A stretch of DNA of 31,440 nucleotides, taken from a virus. Positions within the stretch are counted from its first letter, which is position 1; each line of letters starts with the position of its first letter. Of this stretch, positions 23,487-29,089 are shown in pieces. Made by a program: the position numbers and the translations under genes. The DNA is taken from the IMG/VR virus record IMGVR_UViG_3300034121_000587, positions 1-31,440 of that record; one strand, given 5' to 3'. The notes beneath the pieces were generated by a model, which was given only the letters and a program-made list of their open reading frames with translations, was not told the DNA's origin and made no database searches.

Positions 23487-24133
23487 TATCTTACAAGTTT
23501 AGGCTTAGGTGGATTAATTGTTTTTTCTATTTCAGTTATATGCCTACGAAAACTATTTGTAACATGTTTGTAATCGTTAAAACTACTACCATTTAAAAAC
23601 CTTTGTCTAAATGATTGAATAATCTGTGGTGACTTTGCAGATAAATTTAACTTCATTAATTCAGCCTCAAATATTGCTCTTTGGTTTTTTAGATACCAAT
23701 CAACTATATTTCCTTTTTCGATTTTTCCGTTTATAATGTAGTAATCATAATCTTTATCTATAACTATAACATTATCTGTATCTATATCATTATCTATATC
23801 GGTTGATTTCGTTGAGGTATGTTGAGTATTTTCAACATCCGTTAACGTTTGTTGAAGTTCGTTAAGCTTTTTAACACGTTTTGCCTCTGCTGAAGCCTTA
23901 CCTGCATCTGAATTTTTACCAACCTTATCAATGTATTTAACTAAATCACGTTTTAATTGGTGTTTTATAGGTTCAAATCCTATCTGCGTAATTCTATCAG
24001 GCATTTCAGGATTAAGGTCGTTAACATACCTAAAAACATGTTTAATTAATCTACCAGCTTCTTCATCTGTTAATGTTTCAAACAAATGTATTTGGTCTAC
24101 ATATAGTAAAAATGATTTTTTATCCTTTGCCAT
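23486..24133 (-). CDS. DUF6291-like protein, possible replication initiator or helicase loader (215 aa)
   Basis: The ATG at 24133 is chosen over a TTG at 24166: it gives M-A-K-D-K-K-S-F-L-L-Y and reduces overlap with the upstream HNH gene to 14 bp. The N-terminus 'SFLLYVDQIHLFETLTDEEA' followed by 'GRLIKHVFRYVNDLNPEMPD' matches the DUF6291 pattern. A low-complexity Asp/Thr linker (about 110-135) separates it from a C-terminal helical part ending with 'FRRHITEIEKTINPPKPK'. Its place directly before the primase-helicase suggests an initiator or loader role. That role is inferred; the domain has no established function that I know. Confidence 0.7.
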   Translation of the reverse strand: MAKDKKSFLLYVDQIHLFETLTDEEAGRLIKHVFRYVNDLNPEMPDRITQIGFEPIKHQLKRDLVKYIDKVGKNSDAGKASAEAKRVKKLNELQQTLTDVENTQHTSTKSTDIDNDIDTDNVIVIDKDYDYYIINGKIEKGNIVDWYLKNQRAIFEAELMKLNLSAKSPQIIQSFRQRFLNGSSFNDYKHVTNSFRRHITEIEKTINPPKPKLVR

Positions 24134-24506
24134 TTGTTTTAATTTTATTAAGATAATTACTAACAAGCGTTAACTCATAAGGGTCAAATGATTTTATAGT
24201 TTCCAATATTGATTCTAACTCAAAAATGTAGTCAGTAATAACAAAATTATCATCAATAATATTTTTAATATTTCTTTTTGATTCAGTTATGTCTTTATGG
24301 CAATCAATACATAATGTTATAAAAACAGAATCATCATAATCCCATATTTCATTGCCAAAGATATATTTTTTATGATGAACATTAAGTTCTGTGTCATCAT
24401 CAAAGCAACATTGACAAGTAAAATTATCACGTTGTAAAATTTCCAAACGTTTCTTTTGCCATTTAGGATGTCGTAATTTTTCAGAATAAGAAGTGCTATT
24501 TGCCAT
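24120..24506 (-). CDS. HNH endonuclease (128 aa)
   Basis: A compact HNH nuclease. 'RDNFTCQCC' supplies the first cysteine pair, then 'LNVHHKKYIFGNEIWDYDD' carries the His-His catalytic centre and 'LITLC'-like 'FITLCIDCHKDI' gives the second cysteine pair and the final His. This is the layout of small phage HNH proteins, which often act as homing nucleases or in packaging. Here it is far from terminase and directly behind a structured RNA/terminator element (24516-24640). Ten bases separate that T-run from the ATG, so expression probably needs readthrough. It overlaps the next gene by 14 bp. Confidence 0.85.
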   Translation of the reverse strand: MANSTSYSEKLRHPKWQKKRLEILQRDNFTCQCCFDDDTELNVHHKKYIFGNEIWDYDDSVFITLCIDCHKDITESKRNIKNIIDDNFVITDYIFELESILETIKSFDPYELTLVSNYLNKIKTNGKG

Positions 24507-24515
24507 AAAAGAGAA

Positions 24516-24640
24516 TTAAAAAACCGTATCGGTTATCAGTTGGAACGGGTGTAAAGCAACCCTCTGATTTTCCGATACGGTAGTATGTTAAAAATGTATT
24601 TTCTCTCATGTGCTTTACTTTTAGGTGTTCCAATCCCTTA
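24516..24640 (-). ncRNA. Structured RNA 1: pseudoknotted leader or small RNA ending in a terminator
   Basis: Approximate transcript from the box at 24643 to the T-run at 24523-24518. Hairpin: CCGTATCGG (24580-24572) with CCGATACGG (24532-24524), 9 bp; ATCAG with CTGAT (24568-24564 / 24539-24535), 5 bp; GGGT with ACCC, 4 bp; 8-nt loop TGCTTTAC (24558-24551); then TTTTTT. Upstream GTAAAGCA (24618-24611) is the exact complement of that loop. Upstream TTGGAAC (24633-24627) is the exact complement of GTTCCAA (24546-24540), an unpaired bulge in the hairpin. The two long-range helices nest and are compatible with the hairpin, giving a pseudoknot. I recognise no known RNA family. Confidence 0.7.
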
Positions 24641-24642
24641 TG

Positions 24643-24673
24643 CAAATATAGATAAAAGTATTCTATTGTGCAA
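24643..24673 (-). promoter_or_regulatory. Promoter TTG-N20-TATATTTG for structured RNA 1
   Basis: The minus strand has TTG (24673-24671), 20 bases, then TATATTTG (24650-24643), a good match to the Bacteroidota -33/-7 pattern. It overlaps the 3' end of the 55-aa gene and points at the structured RNA and the HNH gene. Confidence 0.6.
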
Positions 24674-24830
24674 GTTTTATGTAAAAATATTTTCCGTTAT
24701 TAAATTCAACACTTCCGATTTCTATCATCATATCCAATTCAATTTTTAATGATACGTAGGTATGTGAATGAGATAGCTTTTTTAGAAGTTCATTAAATGT
24801 GTGTGGTGTTGTTAGTGTTTGTTTTATCAT
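24663..24830 (-). CDS. Small uncharacterised protein (55 aa)
   Basis: An ATG at 24830 overlaps the NinG-like stop as ATGA and opens 55 codons to TAG at 24665-24663. The product ('MIKQTLTTPHTFNELLKKLS', 'VSLKIELDMMIEIGSVEFNN') is helical then strand-rich, ending 'GKYFYIKLAQ'. The coupling and the even composition argue that it is translated. A helix followed by 'iGsvef.nGkyfyik' resembles a tiny winged-helix domain, but this is only a visual impression. Confidence 0.6.
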   Translation of the reverse strand: MIKQTLTTPHTFNELLKKLSHSHTYVSLKIELDMMIEIGSVEFNNGKYFYIKLAQ

Positions 24831-25375
24831 TGTTCTATTTGTTTACAAAGTTTCTTGTATTTTTCTGCTATCTCAATGTAGTATTCTTTGCTTATCACAC
24901 GTTTGCTTTTATCATCTGCCAAAGTTTCTAATTCATTCAATACTTTTATTCCATATCTTTTTATTATTCCTTTTCGGTATTCAATTAGATTGCCTGATTT
25001 ATGTTGGTTACAAAAAACGCACTGGCCTGAACAATTAAACTCGTTAAATAATAGTTGAGGTGTTCCACTTGCTGAATAATAATGACCAGCATCAAACTTT
25101 GTAATTGAACTTAATTTAAAATCACACGAAATACAACTTTTACCGACATCTCTAAGCCTTATAAATCTTTGAAACCAATAACGTGCTTCTTTTCGATAAT
25201 CAGTAACCGTTTTTAGCTTTTCCTTAATTATTGACTTTTCCTTTTTCCACTTTTTCTCACGTTCTTTTTGTACAATTTCTTTTGCTTTTTTAACGGTGCA
25301 ATCGAAACACAAATTTTGTATAGATGTGTATTGCTTAAACTCTAATTTGCATTTCTTACACTTCAAAACGGACAT
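24827..25375 (-). CDS. ninG: NinG-like recombination protein (182 aa)
   Basis: A match to the lambda NinG (Rap) family. It has an N-terminal zinc-ribbon-like 'CKKCKLEFKQY' and 'NLCFDC', a Lys/Glu-rich helix, 'WFQRFIRLRDVGKSCISC', then 'FDAGHYYSASGTPQLLFNEF' and 'CSGQCVFCNQHKSGN', in which the GHY and CxxCN elements are family marks. Rap acts on branched recombination intermediates, which fits the nearby ERF and SSB-like genes. Length is near the usual 200 residues. Its start lies 9 bp past an orphan ribbon-helix-helix-like fragment. Confidence 0.88.
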   Translation of the reverse strand: MSVLKCKKCKLEFKQYTSIQNLCFDCTVKKAKEIVQKEREKKWKKEKSIIKEKLKTVTDYRKEARYWFQRFIRLRDVGKSCISCDFKLSSITKFDAGHYYSASGTPQLLFNEFNCSGQCVFCNQHKSGNLIEYRKGIIKRYGIKVLNELETLADDKSKRVISKEYYIEIAEKYKKLCKQIEQ

Positions 25376-25533
25376 TTTATTTTATCAATTCTTTTATTTT
25401 CGCTTTCTATTATTTTAGGCATATCACGTTCTATTTTTTCTCTTATAGCATTTCTAATAAACGCTGTAGGCTTTATTCTAAGCGTTTTTAATTGCTTTAA
25501 AAGAATGTTAAATATGAATCCATTTTTTGTTAT
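25363..25533 (-). pseudogene. C-terminal remnant of a ribbon-helix-helix-like gene
   Basis: Between the HNH stop (25508) and the NinG-like start, a frame without any ATG, GTG or TTG near its beginning reads 'LLKQLKTLRIKPTAFIRNAI' then 'REKIERDMPKIIESENKR' and ends at TGA 25365-25363. The phrase 'L..L.IKPTAFIR.AI..K' resembles the helical half of small Arc/CopG-like or similar phage proteins. The frame is open back to 25533, inside the HNH 3' end, but has no proper start. The likely history is that insertion of the HNH gene removed its N-terminus. Use of a rare start codon cannot be excluded. Confidence 0.45.
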
Positions 25534-26035
25534 TTATAATATCACAAATAAGACAATTACTCACGTTATAAATAATAGATAGTTTTCGTTGAGATAAATT
25601 TTCTGAATTTTTTCTAATTTCTAAAACCTGTTTTTCTGTTAATTTACATCTGCCGTTGTTTGTTCCATTAGCATTCATAAGTCCTATTTTGTAAGAATGA
25701 ATAGTATTTTCAGAATAAGTACACCACTCTAAATTTTTAGTAATATTATCTGTTTTTATTCCATTTATATGATTTATGATTGGCTTGTTTTTATAGTTTG
25801 GTATAAAAGCCAATGCTACCAACCTGTGTATTTTTATTCTTTTTGCTAACCTATTTTTACTTAAATCAACACTTAAGTAACCATAAGAATCTTTTATTGG
25901 TTTTAATATACATTCATTAATGGTTCTTTTAATATTAATCTTTATTTCTACAGTTCTTTTAACTGATTTTACATTACCAAAATTGCTAACTTGATACAAC
26001 CCTTCATACCCTAAAATATCTTTATATATTTCCAT
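25508..26035 (-). CDS. NUMOD4-HNH homing endonuclease, copy A (175 aa)
   Basis: The N-terminus 'MEIYKDILGYEGLYQVSNFG' is the NUMOD4 DNA-binding motif (w..i.gyeG.YqvSnlG.vks). The HNH_3-type core follows: 'KIHRLVALAFIPN', 'INHINGIKTDNITKNLEWCT' and 'ENTIHSYKIG'. A C-terminal HTH-like part with 'LTEKQVLEIRKNSENLSQRK' ends with 'NNKKWIHI'. This is a free-standing phage homing nuclease. It is clearly paralogous to the gene at 30766-31269. Structured RNA 2 lies directly before its ATG, and a disrupted gene fragment lies directly after it. Confidence 0.92.
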   Translation of the reverse strand: MEIYKDILGYEGLYQVSNFGNVKSVKRTVEIKINIKRTINECILKPIKDSYGYLSVDLSKNRLAKRIKIHRLVALAFIPNYKNKPIINHINGIKTDNITKNLEWCTYSENTIHSYKIGLMNANGTNNGRCKLTEKQVLEIRKNSENLSQRKLSIIYNVSNCLICDIINNKKWIHI

Positions 26036-26040
26036 AATTT

Positions 26041-26146
26041 AAAAAATAAAACGGCAATCCGCAAATACAGGTAGAGTAAGTACCTATAAATTCAAACTGC
26101 CGTAGATTATAATATAAAAGTATCTTACTCATACTTGTTAAATCAT
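26041..26146 (-). ncRNA. Structured RNA 2: kissing-loop type leader or small RNA ending in a terminator
   Basis: Approximate transcript from the box at 26149 to the T-rich run at 26050-26041. The 5' hairpin is AAGTAT/ATACTT (26136-26131 / 26123-26118) with 7-nt loop GAGTAAG. The 3' hairpin is ACGGCA/TGCCGT (26103-26098 / 26056-26051) and, inside an internal loop, TATAGGTA/TACCTGTA (26088-26081 / 26073-26066, one U-G) with 7-nt loop CTTACTC, followed by TTTATTTTTT. The two loops are exact complements, so the hairpins can kiss. The HNH ATG is at 26035. The plan matches structured RNA 1, though stem sequences differ. Confidence 0.65.
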
Positions 26147-26148
26147 AA

Positions 26149-26156
26149 CAAATATA
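26149..26156 (-). promoter_or_regulatory. -7 box TATATTTG for structured RNA 2
   Basis: An exact TAnnTTTG match, the same octamer as before RNA 1, placed just upstream of the first hairpin. No TTG is found at the -33 distance, so strength is uncertain. Confidence 0.45.
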
Positions 26157-26223
26157 CAAAATAATATTGATATATGAGTTAGTTAGCTTCATTTGTGCGT
26201 ACATTTTGGAGTGTTAGCGATTA

Positions 26224-26250
26224 GTTATACGCAATTTGTTTTAATTTTTT
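26224..26250 (+). repeat. Inverted repeat, copy downstream of the methyltransferase gene
   Basis: Starts GTTATACGC and runs into TTTGTTTTAATTTTTT. It is the inverse of 26934-26960 with 25 of 27 bases matching. The pair brackets the methyltransferase gene and its short flanks (about 740 bp). Confidence 0.8.
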
Positions 26251-26273
26251 TTTGCCCACGCTCTTTTGTTTTT

Positions 26274-26903
26274 TCAAAACAATTTAGGTTGAGATAGCAG
26301 TAAATCAATTCTTTTGTTCGCTATGTCAATATAACTTTGTTCCATTTCAAATCCAATCCATTGTTTCTTAGCTTCCATACAAGCGATAGCAGTTGTTCCA
26401 CTTCCAATAAATGGGTCTAAAATAATATCCGTTTCTTTTACGCTTATTCTATCCAATACCTTTCTCCAAAGTGTAATCGGTTTTGGACAAGGATGTCCGT
26501 TCTTTTCACTTGTTTCGTTTAGGTATATTAAATCGGGTCTACTGCCCATTCTGTTTTTTAAGTATGGGTCATCGCCATAAACAAGTATAGGTTGCCAACA
26601 GTTAAATCCCCAAGAACTCATTCCTCCTGCTCCAGATATTGCCCAGCACAATATCCATTTTGGCTGAGGGAATATCATTAGGTGTTTAATAGGTGCTGTA
26701 AATGCTACGACATTACAAACTCTAACTAATTCGGGAACTATATCATTTACCAATTCAATTAAATTTTCTTTTGTGTCTTTATACTCTCCATAATTTTCTC
26801 CTATCCCATAAGGAAAATCTGTTAAGCATACATCTATACTTTTATCTCCAAGTCCTTTAAGCAATTCCCTTGCATCTCCTTTGTATATTTTATTTAGTTC
26901 CAT
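26274..26903 (-). CDS. Site-specific DNA methyltransferase, beta-class type (209 aa)
   Basis: An amino-methyltransferase (N6-adenine or N4-cytosine). Motif IV appears as 'CLTDFPYG' (residues 26-33), a DFPY variant of DPPY. The SAM-binding motif I comes later as 'DPFIGSGTTAIACMEA' (163-178), and 'WIGFEMEQSYIDIANKRI' follows. This catalytic-before-SAM order is the beta-class arrangement. No restriction enzyme is adjacent, so it may be an orphan that protects phage DNA or regulates. The gene lies inside a 27-bp inverted repeat pair and beside a GC-rich palindrome unlike the rest of the window, so it probably arrived as a cassette. Confidence 0.9.
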   Translation of the reverse strand: MELNKIYKGDARELLKGLGDKSIDVCLTDFPYGIGENYGEYKDTKENLIELVNDIVPELVRVCNVVAFTAPIKHLMIFPQPKWILCWAISGAGGMSSWGFNCWQPILVYGDDPYLKNRMGSRPDLIYLNETSEKNGHPCPKPITLWRKVLDRISVKETDIILDPFIGSGTTAIACMEAKKQWIGFEMEQSYIDIANKRIDLLLSQPKLF

Positions 26904-26933
26904 ATTTATTTAGTTTAAAAATTCCCTCCGCAC

Positions 26934-26960
26934 AAAAAATTAAAACAAACAGCGTATAAC
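26934..26960 (-). repeat. Inverted repeat, copy upstream of the methyltransferase gene
   Basis: The plus strand reads an A-run, TTAAAACAAA, then CAGCGTATAAC. It is the inverse of 26224-26250 (25 of 27). Its GTATAAC end is also the first box of the adjacent attC-like palindrome. Confidence 0.8.
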
Positions 26961-27034
26961 ACGGGTTTGGCGCAATTTGCCCGACCGCACAAGCCAACGC
27001 TTCGCAAACTTCGCCAAGCCCGATAACGTTAGTG
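26954..27034. repeat. GC-rich attC-like / REP-like palindrome
   Basis: Arms 26962-26980 (CGGGTTTGGCGCAATTTGC) and 27004-27022 pair over 19 positions with three mismatches around a 23-nt loop. TAAC (26957-26960) and GTTA (27028-27031) flank them, as the outer boxes do in integron attC sites. Box matches to RYYYAAC/GTTRRRY are imperfect. The segment is far richer in G+C than the surrounding phage DNA. The stop codon of the 83-aa gene lies in its right edge. Similar intergenic palindromes are, to my knowledge, frequent in Bacteroidota chromosomes. Confidence 0.65.
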
Positions 27035-27280
27035 GTCATTGCTTTTTAACCACTCTTTAAAGCACCAAGCATCTTCATTATTAGTAATATTTCTATATTG
27101 ATTCCACTTATCATCAAGCAACGAACCGCTAACAGCACCTATGCGTAATTTTTTAACCTCGCTTAGTACTATATCCAAAGCCTCTATCAGTTTTTTAGGT
27201 TCGTGAATCATATCTTCTCTTTTACCTAATCTCCATTCCTGATGGTATTCAAGTATTTCTATTGCTGTTTGTAATTCCAT
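27029..27280 (-). CDS. Uncharacterised small protein (83 aa)
   Basis: An 83-residue helical protein. The opening 'AIEILEYHQEWRLGKREDMI' and 'PKKLIEALDIVLSEVKKL' follow a pattern (A...L..hq.WR.g......p..l..Aldvvl) that I associate with small phage or mobile-element proteins of unknown role. Its C-terminus ends in the edge of the GC-rich palindrome, so the last codons may have been changed when the palindrome arrived. Confidence 0.6.
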   Translation of the reverse strand: MELQTAIEILEYHQEWRLGKREDMIHEPKKLIEALDIVLSEVKKLRIGAVSGSLLDDKWNQYRNITNNEDAWCFKEWLKSNDH

Positions 27281-27296
27281 TTTCGTTTATTTAATT

Positions 27297-27329
27297 GGTT
27301 AAAAAACGACCGCCAATCTGCAAACCGTT
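27297..27329 (-). terminator. Possible weak terminator
   Basis: The minus strand reads AACGGTTT ... GGCGGTCGTT then TTTTTT. The stem has about seven pairs, several of them G-U, so it is weak. It lies between the winged-helix candidate and the 83-aa gene. Confidence 0.3.
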
Positions 27330-27642
27330 ATAAAGTCAAAGAATTAATTTTACTTTCATGATGGTGGATGAAATGTTTAGCTTCTTTTGTCTCTTTTAAA
27401 ATAGTCATTGCCATTGCGTGCATCCTATGGATATACTCGTTAATCTCATCTACATTTGTGGAAATTTTGTATCCATAAATTCCAGAAATTAAGAGCCATC
27501 CTTGTTTTGCGTTTTGCAAGTTTTCTGACTTTATTGACTGTGCAATTTTACGAACCGTTCTAACCCTTACGTTTAAATGGTATGCCATATCTTCCATAGA
27601 AACAGCACCTTTTTTTAGTTTTTTTAGAAATTCTTTTTTCAT
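27328..27642 (-). CDS. Putative winged-helix / HTH protein (104 aa)
   Basis: A basic 104-residue protein. 'LKKGAVSMEDMAYHLNVRVR' followed by 'TVRKIAQSIKSENLQNAKQG' has the shape of a helix-turn-helix ('g..s..elA..l.vs.rtVr..i'), then 'WLLISGIYGYKIST' as a possible wing, and a histidine-rich C-terminus (F-I-H-H-H-E). It may be a phage regulator, and a candidate for reading the repeated palindromes described below, though nothing links them directly. Its start overlaps the 47-aa gene by ATGA. Confidence 0.6.
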   Translation of the reverse strand: MKKEFLKKLKKGAVSMEDMAYHLNVRVRTVRKIAQSIKSENLQNAKQGWLLISGIYGYKISTNVDEINEYIHRMHAMAMTILKETKEAKHFIHHHESKINSLTL

Positions 27643-27782
27643 TTTGTTTTGTTTATTTTATTTAAAAATCTTTCGTATCTCTTAATCTTTTTAGACCGCA
27701 ACCTCATTTCTTCAATAGTTCTACATTTGGGAACGGATATGTTTACTATTCCGTTATTTGTGCGTATTTTTACTATATCCAT
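27639..27782 (-). CDS. Small basic protein (47 aa)
   Basis: An ATG at 27782 overlaps the preceding TAA as TAATG, and the TGA at 27641-27639 overlaps the next ATG. The product ('MDIVKIRTNNGIVNISVPKC' then 'RTIEEMRLRSKKIKRYERF') is very basic in its second half. Tight coupling on both sides supports a real gene. A nucleic-acid-binding role is possible; no family recognised. Confidence 0.65.
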   Translation of the reverse strand: MDIVKIRTNNGIVNISVPKCRTIEEMRLRSKKIKRYERFLNKINKTK

Positions 27783-28138
27783 TAGTCAAGTTTATCCTTT
27801 ACATTATTGATAATTCTTTCCATATGGTGTAAGTAGTAATCTTCAAATGTTTTAAAGCCTTTATTGTCCTGTTCAAACCAAACATATAAAACGTTTCTTA
27901 GCCTTTTACTCGGAGTTTTGGAACTATCGTAAAGGTCGTTTTTAGCCTTATCTATCTCGTTTAGTTGTTCATCGGTTAACTTAGTGCCACTAAAGACTAA
28001 ATAGCCGTATTTTTGGCTATTTAATCCAATGGCTTGTATTTGTTCCGCTGTCGGTTCTTGCGTTGAAAAATTCAGGCTTATAGACTTATCCTTTAAGCTT
28101 CTGAATGATTCGAGTATTGCTGGTATTACTAATTTCAT
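27782..28138 (-). CDS. Uncharacterised recombination-module protein (118 aa)
   Basis: A 118-residue protein. The N-terminal half is strand-rich ('MKLVIPAILESFRSLKDKSI', 'SLNFSTQEPTAEQIQAIGL'). The C-terminal half is helical with 'YVWFEQDNKGFKTFEDYYLH'. It lies 3 bp after the SSB-like gene in the ERF-SSB operon, so a part in recombination or replication is likely. I know similar proteins only as uncharacterised neighbours of phage SSB genes. Confidence 0.65.
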   Translation of the reverse strand: MKLVIPAILESFRSLKDKSISLNFSTQEPTAEQIQAIGLNSQKYGYLVFSGTKLTDEQLNEIDKAKNDLYDSSKTPSKRLRNVLYVWFEQDNKGFKTFEDYYLHHMERIINNVKDKLD

Positions 28139-28141
28139 AAC

Positions 28142-28480
28142 TTATGCGAATGGGTCAAATTCTTCATTAGTTTCTACATTTGATGTGCCACTTTTTGCAC
28201 CAAACACACTCCACGCCTGTACGTCTGCATACCATTTTCCGTTGTATTCACGTGCAGAAAGATTAAACGCAACCTCAACTGCATTGCCTACTTTTTCGTA
28301 CTTAGTAAAGTTTTCTATCTTTTTTGCATCCATCATTGTAAATACCATTGATTGTGGGTATTCTGCTTTTTCTTCTTTTACAACAAACTGTAATTTCTGC
28401 CAGTCTTTGCCACCTTGCGAAGTTCCTGATTGTAATGGTAGGATATTTGTAATCGTACCTAAAAATTTAAATTGATTCAT
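28142..28480 (-). CDS. DUF3127 single-strand-binding-like protein (112 aa)
   Basis: A 112-residue OB-fold-like protein matching the DUF3127 pattern of Bacteroidota: 'GTITNILPLQSGTSQGGKDW', 'KLQFVVKEE', 'GNAVEVAFNLSAREYNGKWY' and 'ADVQAW'. The acidic C-terminal tip (E-E-F-D-P-F-A) resembles the SSB tail that recruits partner proteins. It would coat single-stranded DNA for the ERF annealing protein encoded just before it. Confidence 0.85.
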   Translation of the reverse strand: MNQFKFLGTITNILPLQSGTSQGGKDWQKLQFVVKEEKAEYPQSMVFTMMDAKKIENFTKYEKVGNAVEVAFNLSAREYNGKWYADVQAWSVFGAKSGTSNVETNEEFDPFA

Positions 28481-28486
28481 AATTAT

Positions 28487-29008
28487 TTATTTAGTTGGTT
28501 TAATTAATTTAGCTTTAATTGTATTTGTTAGCGTTGCAAATTTCTTTTTATCCGATTCGTTTAATGATAAGTAGTTTGTTTCTAATTCTTTCAAATCTTT
28601 GCTTGATTCTAATAGCTTAGATATATCAGCATGTGATTCATTACTGTCTGCATCTTGTTCAGTTTCATCAATTAAAAATAAACCGTTTAAAGCATATTTA
28701 CGTGCGTAACTGGATGCCGTACCTGTACATTGTTCTGCACTCATTCCTTTATGTTCTGAAAGTTCTGCAAATCCGTTAACACATATCATTTGTTCATTTA
28801 CAGTTAAACATGCAGTGGATTTTAGATAGTATTTAGCACCGATTAAAACAATATCATCTGTTAGTGTCAATACTGCTTCATTCTTTGCCAAAATAGGCTT
28901 TAATGCTTCGAGAATATCCTCTGCGGAACGGTATTTGTAATTGCCAAATTTGTTTAAATTGCCTTTTGGCACTTTTAATTCATTTTGAATTTTAATTAGT
29001 TCTTTCAT
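28487..29008 (-). CDS. erf: ERF-family single-strand annealing protein (173 aa)
   Basis: ERF superfamily marks are clear: 'NKFGNYKYRSAEDILEALKP' near residues 20-39, and 'GMSAEQCTGTASSYARKYAL' followed by 'NGLFLIDETEQDAD' near 100-133. The protein anneals complementary single strands in phage recombination and circularisation. At 173 residues it is on the short side, and the C-terminal region is a simple helical tail. It is the first gene after a promoter box (29029-29036) and operator palindrome (29071-29089), and it leads an operon with the SSB-like gene. Confidence 0.9.
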   Translation of the reverse strand: MKELIKIQNELKVPKGNLNKFGNYKYRSAEDILEALKPILAKNEAVLTLTDDIVLIGAKYYLKSTACLTVNEQMICVNGFAELSEHKGMSAEQCTGTASSYARKYALNGLFLIDETEQDADSNESHADISKLLESSKDLKELETNYLSLNESDKKKFATLTNTIKAKLIKPTK

Positions 29009-29028
29009 TGTGATTTTTTTTATTACTT

Positions 29029-29036
29029 CAAAGATA
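29029..29036 (-). promoter_or_regulatory. -7 box TATCTTTG of the ERF operon
   Basis: An exact match to the Bacteroidota -7 consensus, 20 bp before the ERF ATG. AAAAAGTGT lies at the -33 region at exactly the same distance as at the 31274 promoter. The palindrome centre is 47.5 bp from the box centre. Confidence 0.65.
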
Positions 29037-29070
29037 GTAAATTATATTGAATTATGATACACTTTTTTAA

Positions 29071-29089
29071 ATTTAGAACCGTTCTAAAT
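29071..29089. promoter_or_regulatory. Operator-like palindrome, copy 2 (perfect)
   Basis: ATTTAGAACCGTTCTAAAT: perfect 9-bp arms around one central base. It overlaps the stop codon of the DnaA-like gene and lies just upstream of the ERF promoter. It is the best-conserved of the three copies. Confidence 0.75.

Noticed and set aside
24539-24570. The plus strand of structured RNA 1 contains GTTGGAAC, as at the start of a Cas13b-type CRISPR repeat I remember, which raised the idea of a phage mini-repeat.
   Set aside because: Only eight bases agree, the orientation is opposite to the transcript implied by the promoter and T-run, and no second repeat or spacer is present.
26022-26204. A 60-codon minus-strand frame upstream of HNH copy A.
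   Set aside because: It runs through both hairpins and the T-run of structured RNA 2; the RNA explanation is stronger.
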